This document shows, in pieces, positions 38,170-47,647 of a DNA stretch of 64,000 nucleotides; within the stretch, counting starts at the first letter, position 1, and every line of letters begins with the position of its first letter. Position numbers and translations under genes: made by a program. The DNA comes from Oscillatoriophycideae cyanobacterium NC_groundwater_1537_Pr4_S-0.65um_50_18 (GTDB taxonomy: Bacteria; Cyanobacteriota; Cyanobacteriia; Elainellales; Elainellaceae), in assembly GCA_016208305.1 (NCBI GenBank), contig JACQYI010000081.1:62001-126000 (forward strand), written 5' to 3'. Below the pieces are notes generated by a model that saw only the letters and a list, made by a program, of their open reading frames with translations, did not search any database and was not told the DNA's origin.

Positions 38170-40644
38170 ATGGATCAGTCATCGGCTCCGATCGTCTTAC
38201 TTCCCCGCAGTTTAACGTCGCTTGAAACTTGGGGATTTGGTTTTAGCGGGTTGCTTTTGTGGTTAGGTACTGCACCTGCGATGCATGCTGCTTTGGGTGC
38301 TCAAGCTATTTGGGTTTGGCTACCTGGAACGATCGTGGGGATTTTGCTGAATTTGCAAATCAAACGCTTGGGAGCCTATTTCCCAGATGTGGCTGGCGGC
38401 ACACCCAACTACATAACGCGTCTGCTAAAGCGCTTTCCAGTCATCGCTCGGTATGGAGCAATTGGCTACCTGTTGGGCTGGGTCTCGGTGCCGCCGATGA
38501 ATGCCATCATTCTAACGGACTTAATTAAGGCAAATTTAGAACCCTTGGGCATCGCCTGTCCCAGCCTACTGCTCCGCATTGGCTTTACAATGCTGCCTTT
38601 TATTGTGGCGTTTAGCGGAACGCGCACACTAGGCATCTTGCATACTTTCTTTGTATTTCCAGCGATCGGGTTTCTCGTAACCTTCTGCCTCCAAGGTTTA
38701 GGCTGGCTCAGCTTTGCTTCAATGAGTCCCGGTTTGCTGCCGGAGACTTGGACAGGGATTGCCGCCACTGATTGGATGAAGTGGTTTTTTATTGCTGTCT
38801 ATGCGGTTTATGGTTGTGAAACAGCCTCTTCATTTGTGGCTGGGAGCCGTCAACCCACTGTGACACTCCGGTGCTTAAGCGTTACGGCTGGCTTCATCCC
38901 GATCGTCTACTTTGTTGGCTCGTGGGTGATGATGCGGCTAGCGACTGAGCCGGGATTAGGGAATAGTGCATATCTCAACTTGGTAGCAGCGGCTCATCCG
39001 TTTTGGGGCACTTTAGCTCCAGCACTGGTAACTTTTTTGATGACGTCTGGTTGTTTGTTGAGTTCTGCAACTGCTGTCTCTAACTGTCCCCGTATCCTGT
39101 ACCAATTGGCAAAAGATGAGTACTTACCCCCTGTCTTCTCTGCTGTTTCGCGTCGGGGCGTGCTTGAACCCAGCTTAATCTTTACGCTCTTGCTGAGTTT
39201 GTTTTGCCTTGTGTGGGGAGATGTTGACCAGGTGGTGATGGTCACGGGCACAGGCTACTTAACCTCAATGATGGCCATTCATTGGGGATTATGGGTTTGT
39301 CGCCAGCAGCCAGAAACACGGTGGTCTTGGTTATCCCTCGGCTTTTTGGGTGTAGAAGCGACGGTCTTAGTCGTGGGTGGGTTGGCCTGGGGCTGGCTGA
39401 ATTTGTTGCTCGGCTTGCTGCTGCCGTTAGCAGTTGGACAGGTCAGCGTGGGGCTGCCGCGCCTACGTTTCGCGCCCTTTCAACTCGCGTGGTGGCAACA
39501 GCGCGATCGCCAGCCGCTCTGTAGGCCGAAAGCAGATTGGATTGCCCTGCAAGTGACGATTCTCATCCTTTTAGTCTGTGGTGCAGTTAGCATTGGCTGG
39601 TTAGTGAGAGCGGGGCTTGAACGTCATGGCATGGGTAGCCATATGGCGTTGTTTAGCATTTTGCTGATCACGGTTGCTTTTGTGGGGGTGGCGATCGCCT
39701 GCTGGACAAGCTTGCCCCAAATTGCTGCCATTACGGAGGCACGCGAAGAGGTGGAACGCACTCTGGCAGACCTACAGCGAACGCAAACGCAGCTCGTGCA
39801 GGCAGAGAAAATGTCGAGTTTAGGACAGTTGGTGGCAGGCGTTGCCCATGAAATTAACAATCCTGTCAACTTCATTTACGGCAACCTGACGCATGTGCGC
39901 GGGTATTCTCAAGATTTACTGCGCCTGGTTCAACTTTACGAGCAGCATTATCCCAACCCTGCACCCGAAATTCAAGCTGAAGCGGAAGAGATTGATCTGG
40001 ACTTTTTGCAAAAAGATCTAATCAAAACGCTTGACTCGATGAAGATGGGAAGCGATCGCATTCGCCAGATTGTGCTGAGCTTACGCAACTTCTCTCGTAT
40101 GGATGAAGCCGAGTTTAAAGCTGTCAATATTCACGAAGGCATCGACAGCACCTTGCTGATTTTGCAGCATCGTCTTAAAGCGCGATCAGACCGTCCAGAG
40201 ATTCGAGTCATAAAGGACTACGGTAATCTGCCGCTAATAGAGTGCTACCCTGGCCCGTTCAATCAAGTGCTGATGAATATTCTGGCAAATGCGATCGACG
40301 CTTTAGAAGAAAGTAACGCCAACCGCACGTATCAAGAGATTGACACCCAGCCTGATCAGATTACCGTTCGCACCTCAGTTATAGAGAATCAATGGGTAGA
40401 AATTGCGATCGCTGACAATGGATCAGGGATGTCGGAAGCGATTCAGCGACTCATTTTCAACCCCTTCTTTACCACCAAACCTGTCGGCAAGGGGACAGGC
40501 ATGGGCATGTCCATTAGCCATCAAATCATTACTGAAAAGCATGGTGGTCATCTAAGATGCTTCTCTAGCCTTGGGTCTGGCACCGAGTTTGTGATTCAAA
40601 TTCCGATTCGACAATCAGCCATTCTGTCTCCAGTAACGTCGTAA
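38170..40644 (+). CDS. amino-acid-permease/histidine-kinase fusion
   Basis: The first 545 residues form a 12-14-TM transporter-like region of the APC type (LGAYFPDVAGGTPNYITRLL, GYLLGWVSVPPMNAI, VYGCETASSFVAGSRQP, SNCPRILYQLAKDEYLPP). A coiled coil then leads to a complete kinase: H560 in GVAHEINNPVNF, N-box ILANAIDALEE, and G-boxes DNGSGMS and GTGMGMSIS. A permease module used as sensor is known for CbrA-like proteins (SLC5 type); here the fold is APC. The kinase part is nearly the same module as that of 1117-2478. The substrate or signal is unknown; no adjacent response regulator exists. There is no frame break between the parts. Confidence 0.9.
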   Translation: MDQSSAPIVLLPRSLTSLETWGFGFSGLLLWLGTAPAMHAALGAQAIWVWLPGTIVGILLNLQIKRLGAYFPDVAGGTPNYITRLLKRFPVIARYGAIGYLLGWVSVPPMNAIILTDLIKANLEPLGIACPSLLLRIGFTMLPFIVAFSGTRTLGILHTFFVFPAIGFLVTFCLQGLGWLSFASMSPGLLPETWTGIAATDWMKWFFIAVYAVYGCETASSFVAGSRQPTVTLRCLSVTAGFIPIVYFVGSWVMMRLATEPGLGNSAYLNLVAAAHPFWGTLAPALVTFLMTSGCLLSSATAVSNCPRILYQLAKDEYLPPVFSAVSRRGVLEPSLIFTLLLSLFCLVWGDVDQVVMVTGTGYLTSMMAIHWGLWVCRQQPETRWSWLSLGFLGVEATVLVVGGLAWGWLNLLLGLLLPLAVGQVSVGLPRLRFAPFQLAWWQQRDRQPLCRPKADWIALQVTILILLVCGAVSIGWLVRAGLERHGMGSHMALFSILLITVAFVGVAIACWTSLPQIAAITEAREEVERTLADLQRTQTQLVQAEKMSSLGQLVAGVAHEINNPVNFIYGNLTHVRGYSQDLLRLVQLYEQHYPNPAPEIQAEAEEIDLDFLQKDLIKTLDSMKMGSDRIRQIVLSLRNFSRMDEAEFKAVNIHEGIDSTLLILQHRLKARSDRPEIRVIKDYGNLPLIECYPGPFNQVLMNILANAIDALEESNANRTYQEIDTQPDQITVRTSVIENQWVEIAIADNGSGMSEAIQRLIFNPFFTTKPVGKGTGMGMSISHQIITEKHGGHLRCFSSLGSGTEFVIQIPIRQSAILSPVTS

Positions 40645-40676
40645 TTGGGTGTAGAGGTTTAGCATTGCTTAACCCG

Positions 40677-40735
40677 GCGATGAAATTTATTGTGGGAGAT
40701 GCGCTCCGTGCGTCTGCCATAACAAATTTCATCGC
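40677..40735. repeat. long imperfect hairpin related to the sdaA palindrome
   Basis: Perfect 12-bp outer arms (40677-40688 and 40724-40735) enclose a further mostly paired region with a TCCG centre. Read inverted, its core TTTGTTATGGC...CGGAGCGC...ACAAT resembles the 30368-30416 palindrome (TTTGTTGTATGCC...CGGAGCGC...ACAAC), suggesting a dispersed family. It lies after the permease-kinase gene. Confidence 0.55.
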
Positions 40736-40830
40736 TATAATCAGCAACACCCCCCAGGCATTTAAATGAAGCTAATGCCGCGTAACTGGGCAATCTAAGG
40801 GGTGAAAGCGGCTCAAAGGTTGCAGAAATT

Positions 40831-42783
40831 GTGGTTAAGCTGATCCATTTATTTCCTTGGCTAAAAAAAGAGGGGTACCTGCGATCGGCTGGCCTAGATG
40901 AGCTGCGATCGCATTTTCCCTTTAAAGCAGCCACTATTCTTTTGTTTAGCTTGGTCGTTACTGGGGGAGTAGGAGGCATCAAGCAGTTAGGAGGACTCGA
41001 ATTTCTCGAACTGAGAGTATATGACCAGATGATGCGATCGCGACCTGATCGGAAAACAGATGCGCGACTGGTGTTAGTCACCATCACCGAAGAGGATATC
41101 CGCATTCAAAAGCAATCGACGCTTCCTGATCAAACGATCGCCAAAGTGCTCTCCACGTTGGAGCAGTATCAGCCTGTTGCCATTGGTTTAGATCTCTATC
41201 GCGATGTTTCACAACCGCCCGGATATCGCGAATTACAGACCCAGTTTCGCTCACCGCGTCTGATTGCGATTACTAAATTAGGGGATGACGAGAACGCTCA
41301 AGTCCCTCCTCCTCCAGGGGTTTCTGGTGATCGCATCGGGTTTAATGACTTTCCGGTAGATCCAGATGGTGTGGTGCGGCGCAGCCTGCTGTTTGGCGGC
41401 AAGTATTCCTCTTTTTCACTCCAGCTCGCCCTGCGATATCTCAAGACCCTCGACATTGCGCCCGTTCCCAGCCCGACAAATCCTGAGAATATGCAGTTGG
41501 GGGCAGCCACGTTTGTGCCCTTAGAGGCAGACTCAGGCGGCTACCAAACCAATGATTCTCAGGGCTATCAGATGTTGCTGGACTACCGAACTCGCCATTG
41601 GGTAGGGCGGCAGATCACGCTCGATCAGGTGCTAAAGGGCCATATCCAACCCGAATGGATTAGAGGCAACATTGTTCTAATTGGGACAACAGCCCCCAGC
41701 AGTCGTGATCTGTTCTACACCCCCTATAGCGCTGGAGAAACCCAGGATCACCAAATGTCTGGGGTCGAAATTCATGCTCAGATTGTCAGTCAGCTTCTCA
41801 GCGTAGCGTTGGAGCAGCAGTCGCAGTTTTGGTTCTTTTCGAATGGGCAAGAGTGGCTGTGGCTGTGGCTATGGTCCGTTGTCGCAGGAACTATAGCGAC
41901 CTGTATTCGCCATCCCCTAGCGTTGGCGCTGAGTTGTGCCGTAGTGCTCTCGGCCTTAGCCGGAATGAGCTTCTTGCTGTTTTTGGCATCGGGTTGGGTA
42001 CCCGTTGTCACTCCGGCGATCGCGGCTCTCCTGACGATGGGTGTCGTTGTGGTTCAGCAGGCACAGCAGGCGCGTCAGCAACAGCAAATGGTGATGACCC
42101 TCCTGGGACAAAACACCTCTAAAGAAATTGCGGATGCGCTCTGGAGTCACCACGATCGCCTCCTCTCGTCAGGCAAGTTGCCCGGACAGCGATTGATGGC
42201 TACCATCCTATTCACGGATATTCAAAACTTCAGTACTATCTCAGAATCAATTCCTCCAGAGACGTTGCTAGATTGGCTTAATGAATATCTAGGAGCCATG
42301 ATTCAGGAGGTGCAGCGTCATCAAGGCATTATCAACAAATTCACAGGCGATGGTCTGTTAGCGGTATTTGGGGTGCCCATTCCTCGACTCAGTTCCGAAG
42401 AGATCGATCGAGATGCCTATAATGCGGTGGCCTGTGCGTTGGCGATGGGCGATCGCTTATCTCAGCTCAATCAAACCTGGCAGCAGCAGGGTTTACCCGT
42501 TGTGCAAATGCGAGTGGGTATCTCGACAGGCTCCATTGTTGTTGGCAGTTTGGGAAACAAAGAGCGGATGGAATATGGCGTGATTGGAGACAGTGTAAAC
42601 ACGGCCTCAAGGCTGGAAAGTTGTGCTAAGGAAATGCAGAAAGATCTCTGTCGCGTTCTCATGTCTGGTGAAACTTTTAAGCACATACAGGACAAATTTT
42701 TGGTAGAGGCTTGGGGATCGATGACCATGAAGGGAAAACAAAATCAGGTCGAGGTTTACCATGTTATCGGGAAAAACATGTAA
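40831..42783 (+). CDS. CHASE2-domain adenylate cyclase
   Basis: The 650-residue protein has a short N-terminal part and TM (about 33-53), a CHASE2 extracellular sensor (about 60-320; DARLVLVTITEEDI, AIGLDLYRDVSQPPG, VLIGTTAPSSRDLFYTPYS), three TM helices (about 345-420) and a class III cyclase. Metal-binding D463 (FTDIQNFS) and D507 (FTGDGLLAVFG) are present, and NKFTGD with YGVIGDSVNTASRLES gives the Lys/Asp pair associated with ATP rather than GTP. It should make cAMP in the cytoplasm in response to an external signal. The start is a GTG at 40831. A DUF928 gene follows by 107 bp, probably in the same transcript. Confidence 0.93.
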   Translation: MVKLIHLFPWLKKEGYLRSAGLDELRSHFPFKAATILLFSLVVTGGVGGIKQLGGLEFLELRVYDQMMRSRPDRKTDARLVLVTITEEDIRIQKQSTLPDQTIAKVLSTLEQYQPVAIGLDLYRDVSQPPGYRELQTQFRSPRLIAITKLGDDENAQVPPPPGVSGDRIGFNDFPVDPDGVVRRSLLFGGKYSSFSLQLALRYLKTLDIAPVPSPTNPENMQLGAATFVPLEADSGGYQTNDSQGYQMLLDYRTRHWVGRQITLDQVLKGHIQPEWIRGNIVLIGTTAPSSRDLFYTPYSAGETQDHQMSGVEIHAQIVSQLLSVALEQQSQFWFFSNGQEWLWLWLWSVVAGTIATCIRHPLALALSCAVVLSALAGMSFLLFLASGWVPVVTPAIAALLTMGVVVVQQAQQARQQQQMVMTLLGQNTSKEIADALWSHHDRLLSSGKLPGQRLMATILFTDIQNFSTISESIPPETLLDWLNEYLGAMIQEVQRHQGIINKFTGDGLLAVFGVPIPRLSSEEIDRDAYNAVACALAMGDRLSQLNQTWQQQGLPVVQMRVGISTGSIVVGSLGNKERMEYGVIGDSVNTASRLESCAKEMQKDLCRVLMSGETFKHIQDKFLVEAWGSMTMKGKQNQVEVYHVIGKNM

Positions 42784-42890
42784 CCAAAATTTGCTTTTAA
42801 TTTCTATAGCTTTGAAGATAGATTGAAATCAAATTTATGTAACGTTAGGTGTCTTTATCCCGGATTGATTAATGAAGATTTAGAAGTTAC

Positions 42891-43640
42891 GTGAAATATA
42901 CAATTAATCCTATGAACTCCCTTCAAAAAAAACGACGACTTAGATTCACTCAAAAACTGGTATTGACCTTGTTAGCCTCTAGTTTAGGCATCGCTGGAAT
43001 GCCGTCAATAGTCCTTGCCCAGACCTATATTCCCCCCGATCGCGGGTTGCCCGGTCGGCGCGAGGGTGGTGGCACTAGAGGAATTTGTATAACGAGTCAA
43101 CCCAACCTGACGGCCTTGATTCCCAAAACCAATTTTGGTTTGACTACTCAAGCCCATCCCACCTTGTTTTGGTATGTTCCTACAACAGCGGCAACCTTGA
43201 TCGAGTTTGAATTGCGTAACGAACAGAATGAGATTATTTTTACCGATCAAATGCCGACTCCAGAAACAGCGGGCATTATTCCAGTTCACCTGCCGCGATC
43301 GGAGCAAACGACGCTAGAACCCGGCAAACTCTATCACTGGTACTTCACACTAGTCTGTGATCCTCAAGATCGTTCAGGCGATGTGATCACTGAGGGTTGG
43401 ATTGAACGAAGCCTGCCAGATGCAGACATGACACGCCAACTCGAAGCCGCCACTGCGGAGGAGCGGGCGCTGCTGTATGCAAAGGCGGGCATTTGGTATG
43501 ACGCGTTGAGTACGCTGGCTGATTTGCAAGTCGCTCAACCGGATCAGCCTGCTCCTGCCAGTTGGAGCGATTTATTGTCTGAGGCCGATCTCCAAACGCT
43601 TACCGACAAGCCTCTGATTCCTTACTGCCCTAACCGATAA
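42891..43640 (+). CDS. DUF928 exported protein
   Basis: The protein has a basic N-terminus (KKRRLRF), a hydrophobic signal segment and cleavage near VLAQ. A mature DUF928 domain follows with TALIPKTNFGLTTQAHPTLFWYVP, HWYFTLVCDPQDRSGDV, EGWIER and the C-terminal AGIWYDALSTLADL. DUF928 proteins are cyanobacterial and exported; their function is not established. The frame opens with GTG at 42891; an ATG at 42912 is an alternative, giving a more usual signal peptide. It follows the CHASE2 cyclase. A second family member is at 60971-61762, next to CHASE2 and CHAT genes. Confidence 0.88.
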   Translation: MKYTINPMNSLQKKRRLRFTQKLVLTLLASSLGIAGMPSIVLAQTYIPPDRGLPGRREGGGTRGICITSQPNLTALIPKTNFGLTTQAHPTLFWYVPTTAATLIEFELRNEQNEIIFTDQMPTPETAGIIPVHLPRSEQTTLEPGKLYHWYFTLVCDPQDRSGDVITEGWIERSLPDADMTRQLEAATAEERALLYAKAGIWYDALSTLADLQVAQPDQPAPASWSDLLSEADLQTLTDKPLIPYCPNR

Positions 43641-43654
43641 CGGCTGACACAGGG

Positions 43655-43699
43655 TGAACTGGGGAAGTTTGCTTCCTGTGGGCGCAAACTCCCCGTTCA
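43655..43699. terminator. hairpin between convergent DUF928 and channel genes
   Basis: TGAAC-GGGGA-GTTTGC arms at 43655-43672 and 43684-43699 pair with two unpaired bases around an 11-nt loop. With the two genes ending 76 bp apart head to tail towards each other, a two-way terminator is plausible, although only short A/T runs flank it. Confidence 0.5.
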
Positions 43700-43715
43700 A
43701 AATGCATAATCTCCC

Positions 43716-45653
43716 TTAAGTCTCTGCGAGTAGAATAATTGCATCCTGAGGTTTAAACTCAATCATCTGATCTTTGGGCGGATTAATCACCACACCATAA
43801 GACCTGCCCATGTTGTTGGCATCAGCTTTGCGACGATATCCGATCGCCGATTCTCCTTTTTGTCGGGCTGCTTCAACCACCGTGTAGAAATTGACGGGAC
43901 GGTCAATGGCAACATAGCTATCGACGGCTTTGAGATAAATTTCTGAACCTTCTGGATTAAATAAGTTAGTCAGCACCGCATTAATATTTTTCTGTTCAGA
44001 AACTTGAGCTAGCATCAGACTAATGATTTGCTCACTAATGACAAAATCATCGGGACGCGCAACCTGGGCTAAAGCCTGATTTCGCACATCTAAAATTTCG
44101 GTGACGACCTGAAAGTTATGGTGATGGCGATCGGAAATATCCCGCAAGTGAAGCAAGGTTACCAGCGTTTGGGCATCTGCATGATCAGCCTCTAATTCTG
44201 GATTGCAGAGGACAACAGCATGATCATATTGGGTCAAATTGAGGCTTTCTAACACCTCGCGATCGGTCGGATCTCCTTGTTGATAGTTTACGGTCTGCCT
44301 TTGCAGCTTCAGGGTTGCCTCTGAGAAATCAACTTCTGCGGCTGGAAACTCAGCTAGCACCTTGACAGTAGAGCCAGGTGCAACATATTGATCAAGCTGC
44401 TGAATAATATTGAAAACGCGATCGTTCCAACCCAAGATCAAGGTGTGTTCTGCTTTGGCTGGAATTGGTTCGGCTGTGCGAATTGCCTGCCGATCGATCT
44501 GAGTATCGCTGTGATGCGTTAGATGAATCGTATCATCATCTTCACTAATTAAGATGAGCTGTTCACCTGCCTGTAACAGAGTCTCGCTAGGCGGATTGAG
44601 CTGAATGGTTCCGTCAGCCTGTTGAATGCCCATAACGGTAGAGTTGTTATAGGACAAAAGTGCCTGACCGTAAGTTTTTCCTCGCAGGGCAGGCTCTGCT
44701 TTAAAATAAATCTCATTGCCGCTGAAGTTGAGCAATTCCATGTAGACCACGGATAATCCCGATTGCCGACAGGTCTGCACAACGATACGTGAGACTAAAT
44801 CATGGGTCAGCAAGGTTTCTATGTTATTCTGCCCCACCAACTTAATGACATCCAGGGTTTTGGAGGTTTGGACTTGCGCGACGATATGGTAAGGCTGCGG
44901 CAGCGATCGCGGAATATTGGTAATGGCTAACAGGGTCTTGACCAGTTGTGTGTCTGCGCGATCGCTGGCGGTATTCAAGATGATGATCGAGCGTGCTGCC
45001 TGAATATTGACGATTCCCAAGTCAGCCATGCTGCTAGGGCTACCTGTGCGGCAGACCAGGCGAATTCGCGGCAGTTTTCCCAGCGTATCGGCAAGTGTAG
45101 TTTCCATCTGCGCTTTTTCTTCTTCACTGAGGATTACGATGCAGGTATCAGATCGGTTAGCGTTTGCTAGCGCCAACTCCGAAATGAGGGTGAAAACCTG
45201 AAGCGACCAGCCCAAGATCACAATGTGATCTGTTTCGATGACGCGTGAACGCCCCTTACGCAGGTCTTCTAGCTTGGCATCAATGCCGCTGCTAAGCAGA
45301 CCAATTAAGGTGCTGACGACAAAGATGCCGCCAAAAGTCACAAACAGCATGGTCAAGCGAAAGAACCAGCCTGTATCGCCGCCCACCGTGCCAGAATCTA
45401 ACGTCCGCATCAGCACTCCCCACAGGGCTTCGGGGAGGCTAAGGCGATCGCTGCCTTCTGGAGCAACACCCGATAGGCTGACCAAAACGCCCATCAGCAG
45501 GATAAAGGCTAAAGAGATTAAGGCCAAACCGCTGACTAGGGCAACGGCTCCTCTAGACATGAAGTTGTCAAACTTGTAGCGTAATCGATCGGTGAGGGTG
45601 GCGTAGTGCAGACGATGTGATTTTTTTTTCCGGCTAAAAATAGTTTTTTGCAT
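43716..45653 (-). CDS. CASTOR/POLLUX-type ion channel with RCK/TrkA-N domains
   Basis: This 645-residue protein has an N-terminal TM at about 36-58, a pore-like region (LSLPEALWGVLMRTLDSGTVGGDTGW), a second TM (about 105-125, IFVVSTLIGLL) and then two Rossmann-type NAD/RCK halves. The first is DHIVILGWSLQVF..., the second EHTLILGWNDRVFNIIQQL. This is the layout of plant CASTOR/POLLUX and its bacterial relatives, cation channels regulated by cytoplasmic ligands. The ion is not determined; plant relatives conduct K+ or Ca2+. The second half of the RCK array is complete, ending at the Leu-Ala-Glu-Thr tail. A single gene. Confidence 0.88.
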   Translation of the reverse strand: MQKTIFSRKKKSHRLHYATLTDRLRYKFDNFMSRGAVALVSGLALISLAFILLMGVLVSLSGVAPEGSDRLSLPEALWGVLMRTLDSGTVGGDTGWFFRLTMLFVTFGGIFVVSTLIGLLSSGIDAKLEDLRKGRSRVIETDHIVILGWSLQVFTLISELALANANRSDTCIVILSEEEKAQMETTLADTLGKLPRIRLVCRTGSPSSMADLGIVNIQAARSIIILNTASDRADTQLVKTLLAITNIPRSLPQPYHIVAQVQTSKTLDVIKLVGQNNIETLLTHDLVSRIVVQTCRQSGLSVVYMELLNFSGNEIYFKAEPALRGKTYGQALLSYNNSTVMGIQQADGTIQLNPPSETLLQAGEQLILISEDDDTIHLTHHSDTQIDRQAIRTAEPIPAKAEHTLILGWNDRVFNIIQQLDQYVAPGSTVKVLAEFPAAEVDFSEATLKLQRQTVNYQQGDPTDREVLESLNLTQYDHAVVLCNPELEADHADAQTLVTLLHLRDISDRHHHNFQVVTEILDVRNQALAQVARPDDFVISEQIISLMLAQVSEQKNINAVLTNLFNPEGSEIYLKAVDSYVAIDRPVNFYTVVEAARQKGESAIGYRRKADANNMGRSYGVVINPPKDQMIEFKPQDAIILLAET

Positions 45654-45813
45654 GGGGAACGAGAAACAATGGGCTGCTGAAACCTCTAGAACCCTTCTAG
45701 GGGACTAGGGTTACCCAGTAGTATTCCCGGTTCTGTCCTGACATCTATGGACGCTGCTAATTTTAGGGATGAGTTTTTGCTGAAGCTGGTGATAAGACTA
45801 TTGCTCCATGCTC

Positions 45814-46536
45814 CTAAGAAAGCGATGGAACTCTGGATTTAAGCTTATCCACTAAACTAACTTTTTGCTCTAGGGCAGTTCTTGCATTAAGTGCTGCCTC
45901 AATTCCGTCAAGGTGTTGCATAGCGACAGTTACGGCAGCTTCAGCCTCGCCCGCTGCAATATGATTCAAAATAAGGCTATGTTCATCTTTTGTACAAAGT
46001 GGCATTTTACGAACATCATAAAAATAGGCCAGCGATGTTTGTGGAATTAATTCCTTCAGAAATCGACCGAGAAATCGGTTACTGCATAGATCGGCTAACT
46101 GCAAATGAAACTGTGTCGATAGACGAGTCAGCAGTGGATAATCTTCCTGATCACAGGCTTTCCGTTCTGCTGCAATCAATGCCCGAAGAGATGCGATTTG
46201 CTCAGGTGTCGCTGAGGCTGTTACATCTCGAATAATTTCTGCCTCGATTAACCGCCATGCAGCATAGATCTGTTTTGCTTCATCTAAGCTTAGACGGGCA
46301 ACAAATGCGCCGCGATTGGGTTCTAGTTTGACCAGATAGTCGCCCGATAGCTTGAGCAGCACTTGCCGAATAATAGTACGGCTGACTCCATAGTGTTCTG
46401 CCAGCATTGCCTCTCCCAGCTTGGTATCAGGTAGAAGCTGACGCTCACAAATGGCATCATAAAGCTCTGTATAGATGACATCTTCAGTTGATTTTGCTTT
46501 AACTGTCGAGTCAGAATGCTGTTGGGCATCAGGCAC
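45814..46536 (-). CDS. GntR-family regulator with FCD effector domain
   Basis: The protein (240 aa) has the GntR winged helix (YTELYDAICERQLLPDTKLGE, LAEHYGVSRTIIRQVLLKLSG) and an all-helical FCD domain (LTRLSTQFHLQLADLCSNRFL, CTKDEHSLILNHIAAGEAEAA). The FCD His and Asp residues usually bind a metal and a carboxylate ligand. FadR-subfamily proteins often repress catabolic or transport genes. No target gene is adjacent; a LysR gene lies 218 bp away on the same strand. The start is the ATG at 46536. Confidence 0.92.
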   Translation of the reverse strand: MPDAQQHSDSTVKAKSTEDVIYTELYDAICERQLLPDTKLGEAMLAEHYGVSRTIIRQVLLKLSGDYLVKLEPNRGAFVARLSLDEAKQIYAAWRLIEAEIIRDVTASATPEQIASLRALIAAERKACDQEDYPLLTRLSTQFHLQLADLCSNRFLGRFLKELIPQTSLAYFYDVRKMPLCTKDEHSLILNHIAAGEAEAAVTVAMQHLDGIEAALNARTALEQKVSLVDKLKSRVPSLS

Positions 46537-46753
46537 AGTCAGGACTCCTCCTCACAATTGGTGAGTGCTGTCGATCTTTTCTTTTGAGTTGCACACAATA
46601 ATTGTATACTATAGCGAAGTCTGCTGAAAAATAGATCCCAATCTTGTCCGATCGCTGAATAGCTCCACCTCTCAAATATTGCGGTATTTGTAGCAATTCA
46701 AGATTTTGTCCCAGCTAAGGTCAGCGAGGATTATTTATCTTTCCCTTTTTGAT

Positions 46754-47647
46754 TTAAGACTTGCGCTTGAGAAGTTCTAAAAAGGCGTAAATTGCTGGGG
46801 ACAGCAGCGCATCGGCTAAAACGGCAACCCCGATGACGCGCGCGAGTGGAACAGGCAACGAATAGATCTGTACTGTGGGTGGAATTGGCTCTGCGGCTAA
46901 CCGAGGCAAAATTGTAGCGCCCAACCCTTGGGCTACTAACCCGACGATCGTGGCATCTGTTCCCACCTCGTAAGCCACTTTCAACGAGTGCCCAAAGCTG
47001 CGAGCATGATCATAAACCTGCTGCATCATCACATAATCTATAGGCGGCATGATTAACGGCTGAGCCACGAGTTCTTCCCAGGTCAGCCGATCGACTTGAA
47101 GTTTGAAATGGGGCGGCAACAAGGCCACATATTCATCTTGCAAGACTTCCCAGGCTTCTATCCCTGCTGTTGTAGGCATAAAGGTAAAGCCGATATCGGC
47201 ACGCCCCTCCCGTAGAGCTTGCTCCACTTGAGGATAGTCATCTTGTTCGGAGAGGCTGACAGCGATCGCCGGAAAGCGTTGGTGAAATTCTGTAATCACT
47301 GCGGGCAAGAGATAGGTTGCAATGCTGCGAAAAGAGGTGATTCTTAGCTGTCCACCCTGTAGACCTCGCGCCAGCTCTGCCGCTTTTGTAATTTCATCGG
47401 CTTGATGCACAATTTCTCTGGCATGTTGAACGATTTGCTGGCCTACGGGGGTAAGGCGAGCACCATGCCGCCCCCGCAAAAACAAAACGATGCCTAAATG
47501 GTCTTCTAGGGCTGCGATCGCGTGACTCACAGCAGATTGAGACATCTCTAACTGCAAAGCGGCTTCAGTAAAGTTTTCATAGTCTGCCACCCTCACCAAA
47601 ATGCGCAGTTGCGAGAGCTTCAATTGATTTTGAGGGTTGGCTTTCAC
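46754..47647 (-). CDS. LysR-family regulator
   Basis: A 297-residue LysR protein: HTH FTEAALQLEMSQSAVSHAIAALEDHLG and substrate-binding domain with GQLRITSFRSIATYLLP and PRLAAEPIPP. The start is a GTG at 47647 with basic KANPQNQLKLSQLR leading in. It resembles the CysB/CbbR-type effector organisation. There is no adjacent obvious target other than a small protein on the opposite strand at 47778, divergent by 130 bp, which could be controlled by it. The GntR gene follows 217 bp downstream. Confidence 0.93.
   Translation of the reverse strand: MKANPQNQLKLSQLRILVRVADYENFTEAALQLEMSQSAVSHAIAALEDHLGIVLFLRGRHGARLTPVGQQIVQHAREIVHQADEITKAAELARGLQGGQLRITSFRSIATYLLPAVITEFHQRFPAIAVSLSEQDDYPQVEQALREGRADIGFTFMPTTAGIEAWEVLQDEYVALLPPHFKLQVDRLTWEELVAQPLIMPPIDYVMMQQVYDHARSFGHSLKVAYEVGTDATIVGLVAQGLGATILPRLAAEPIPPTVQIYSLPVPLARVIGVAVLADALLSPAIYAFLELLKRKS

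Noticed and set aside
46540-46560. ACTCCTCCTCACA resembling the Yfr1 sRNA core
   Set aside because: The unpaired core does not match exactly and no flanking stem-loops are present.
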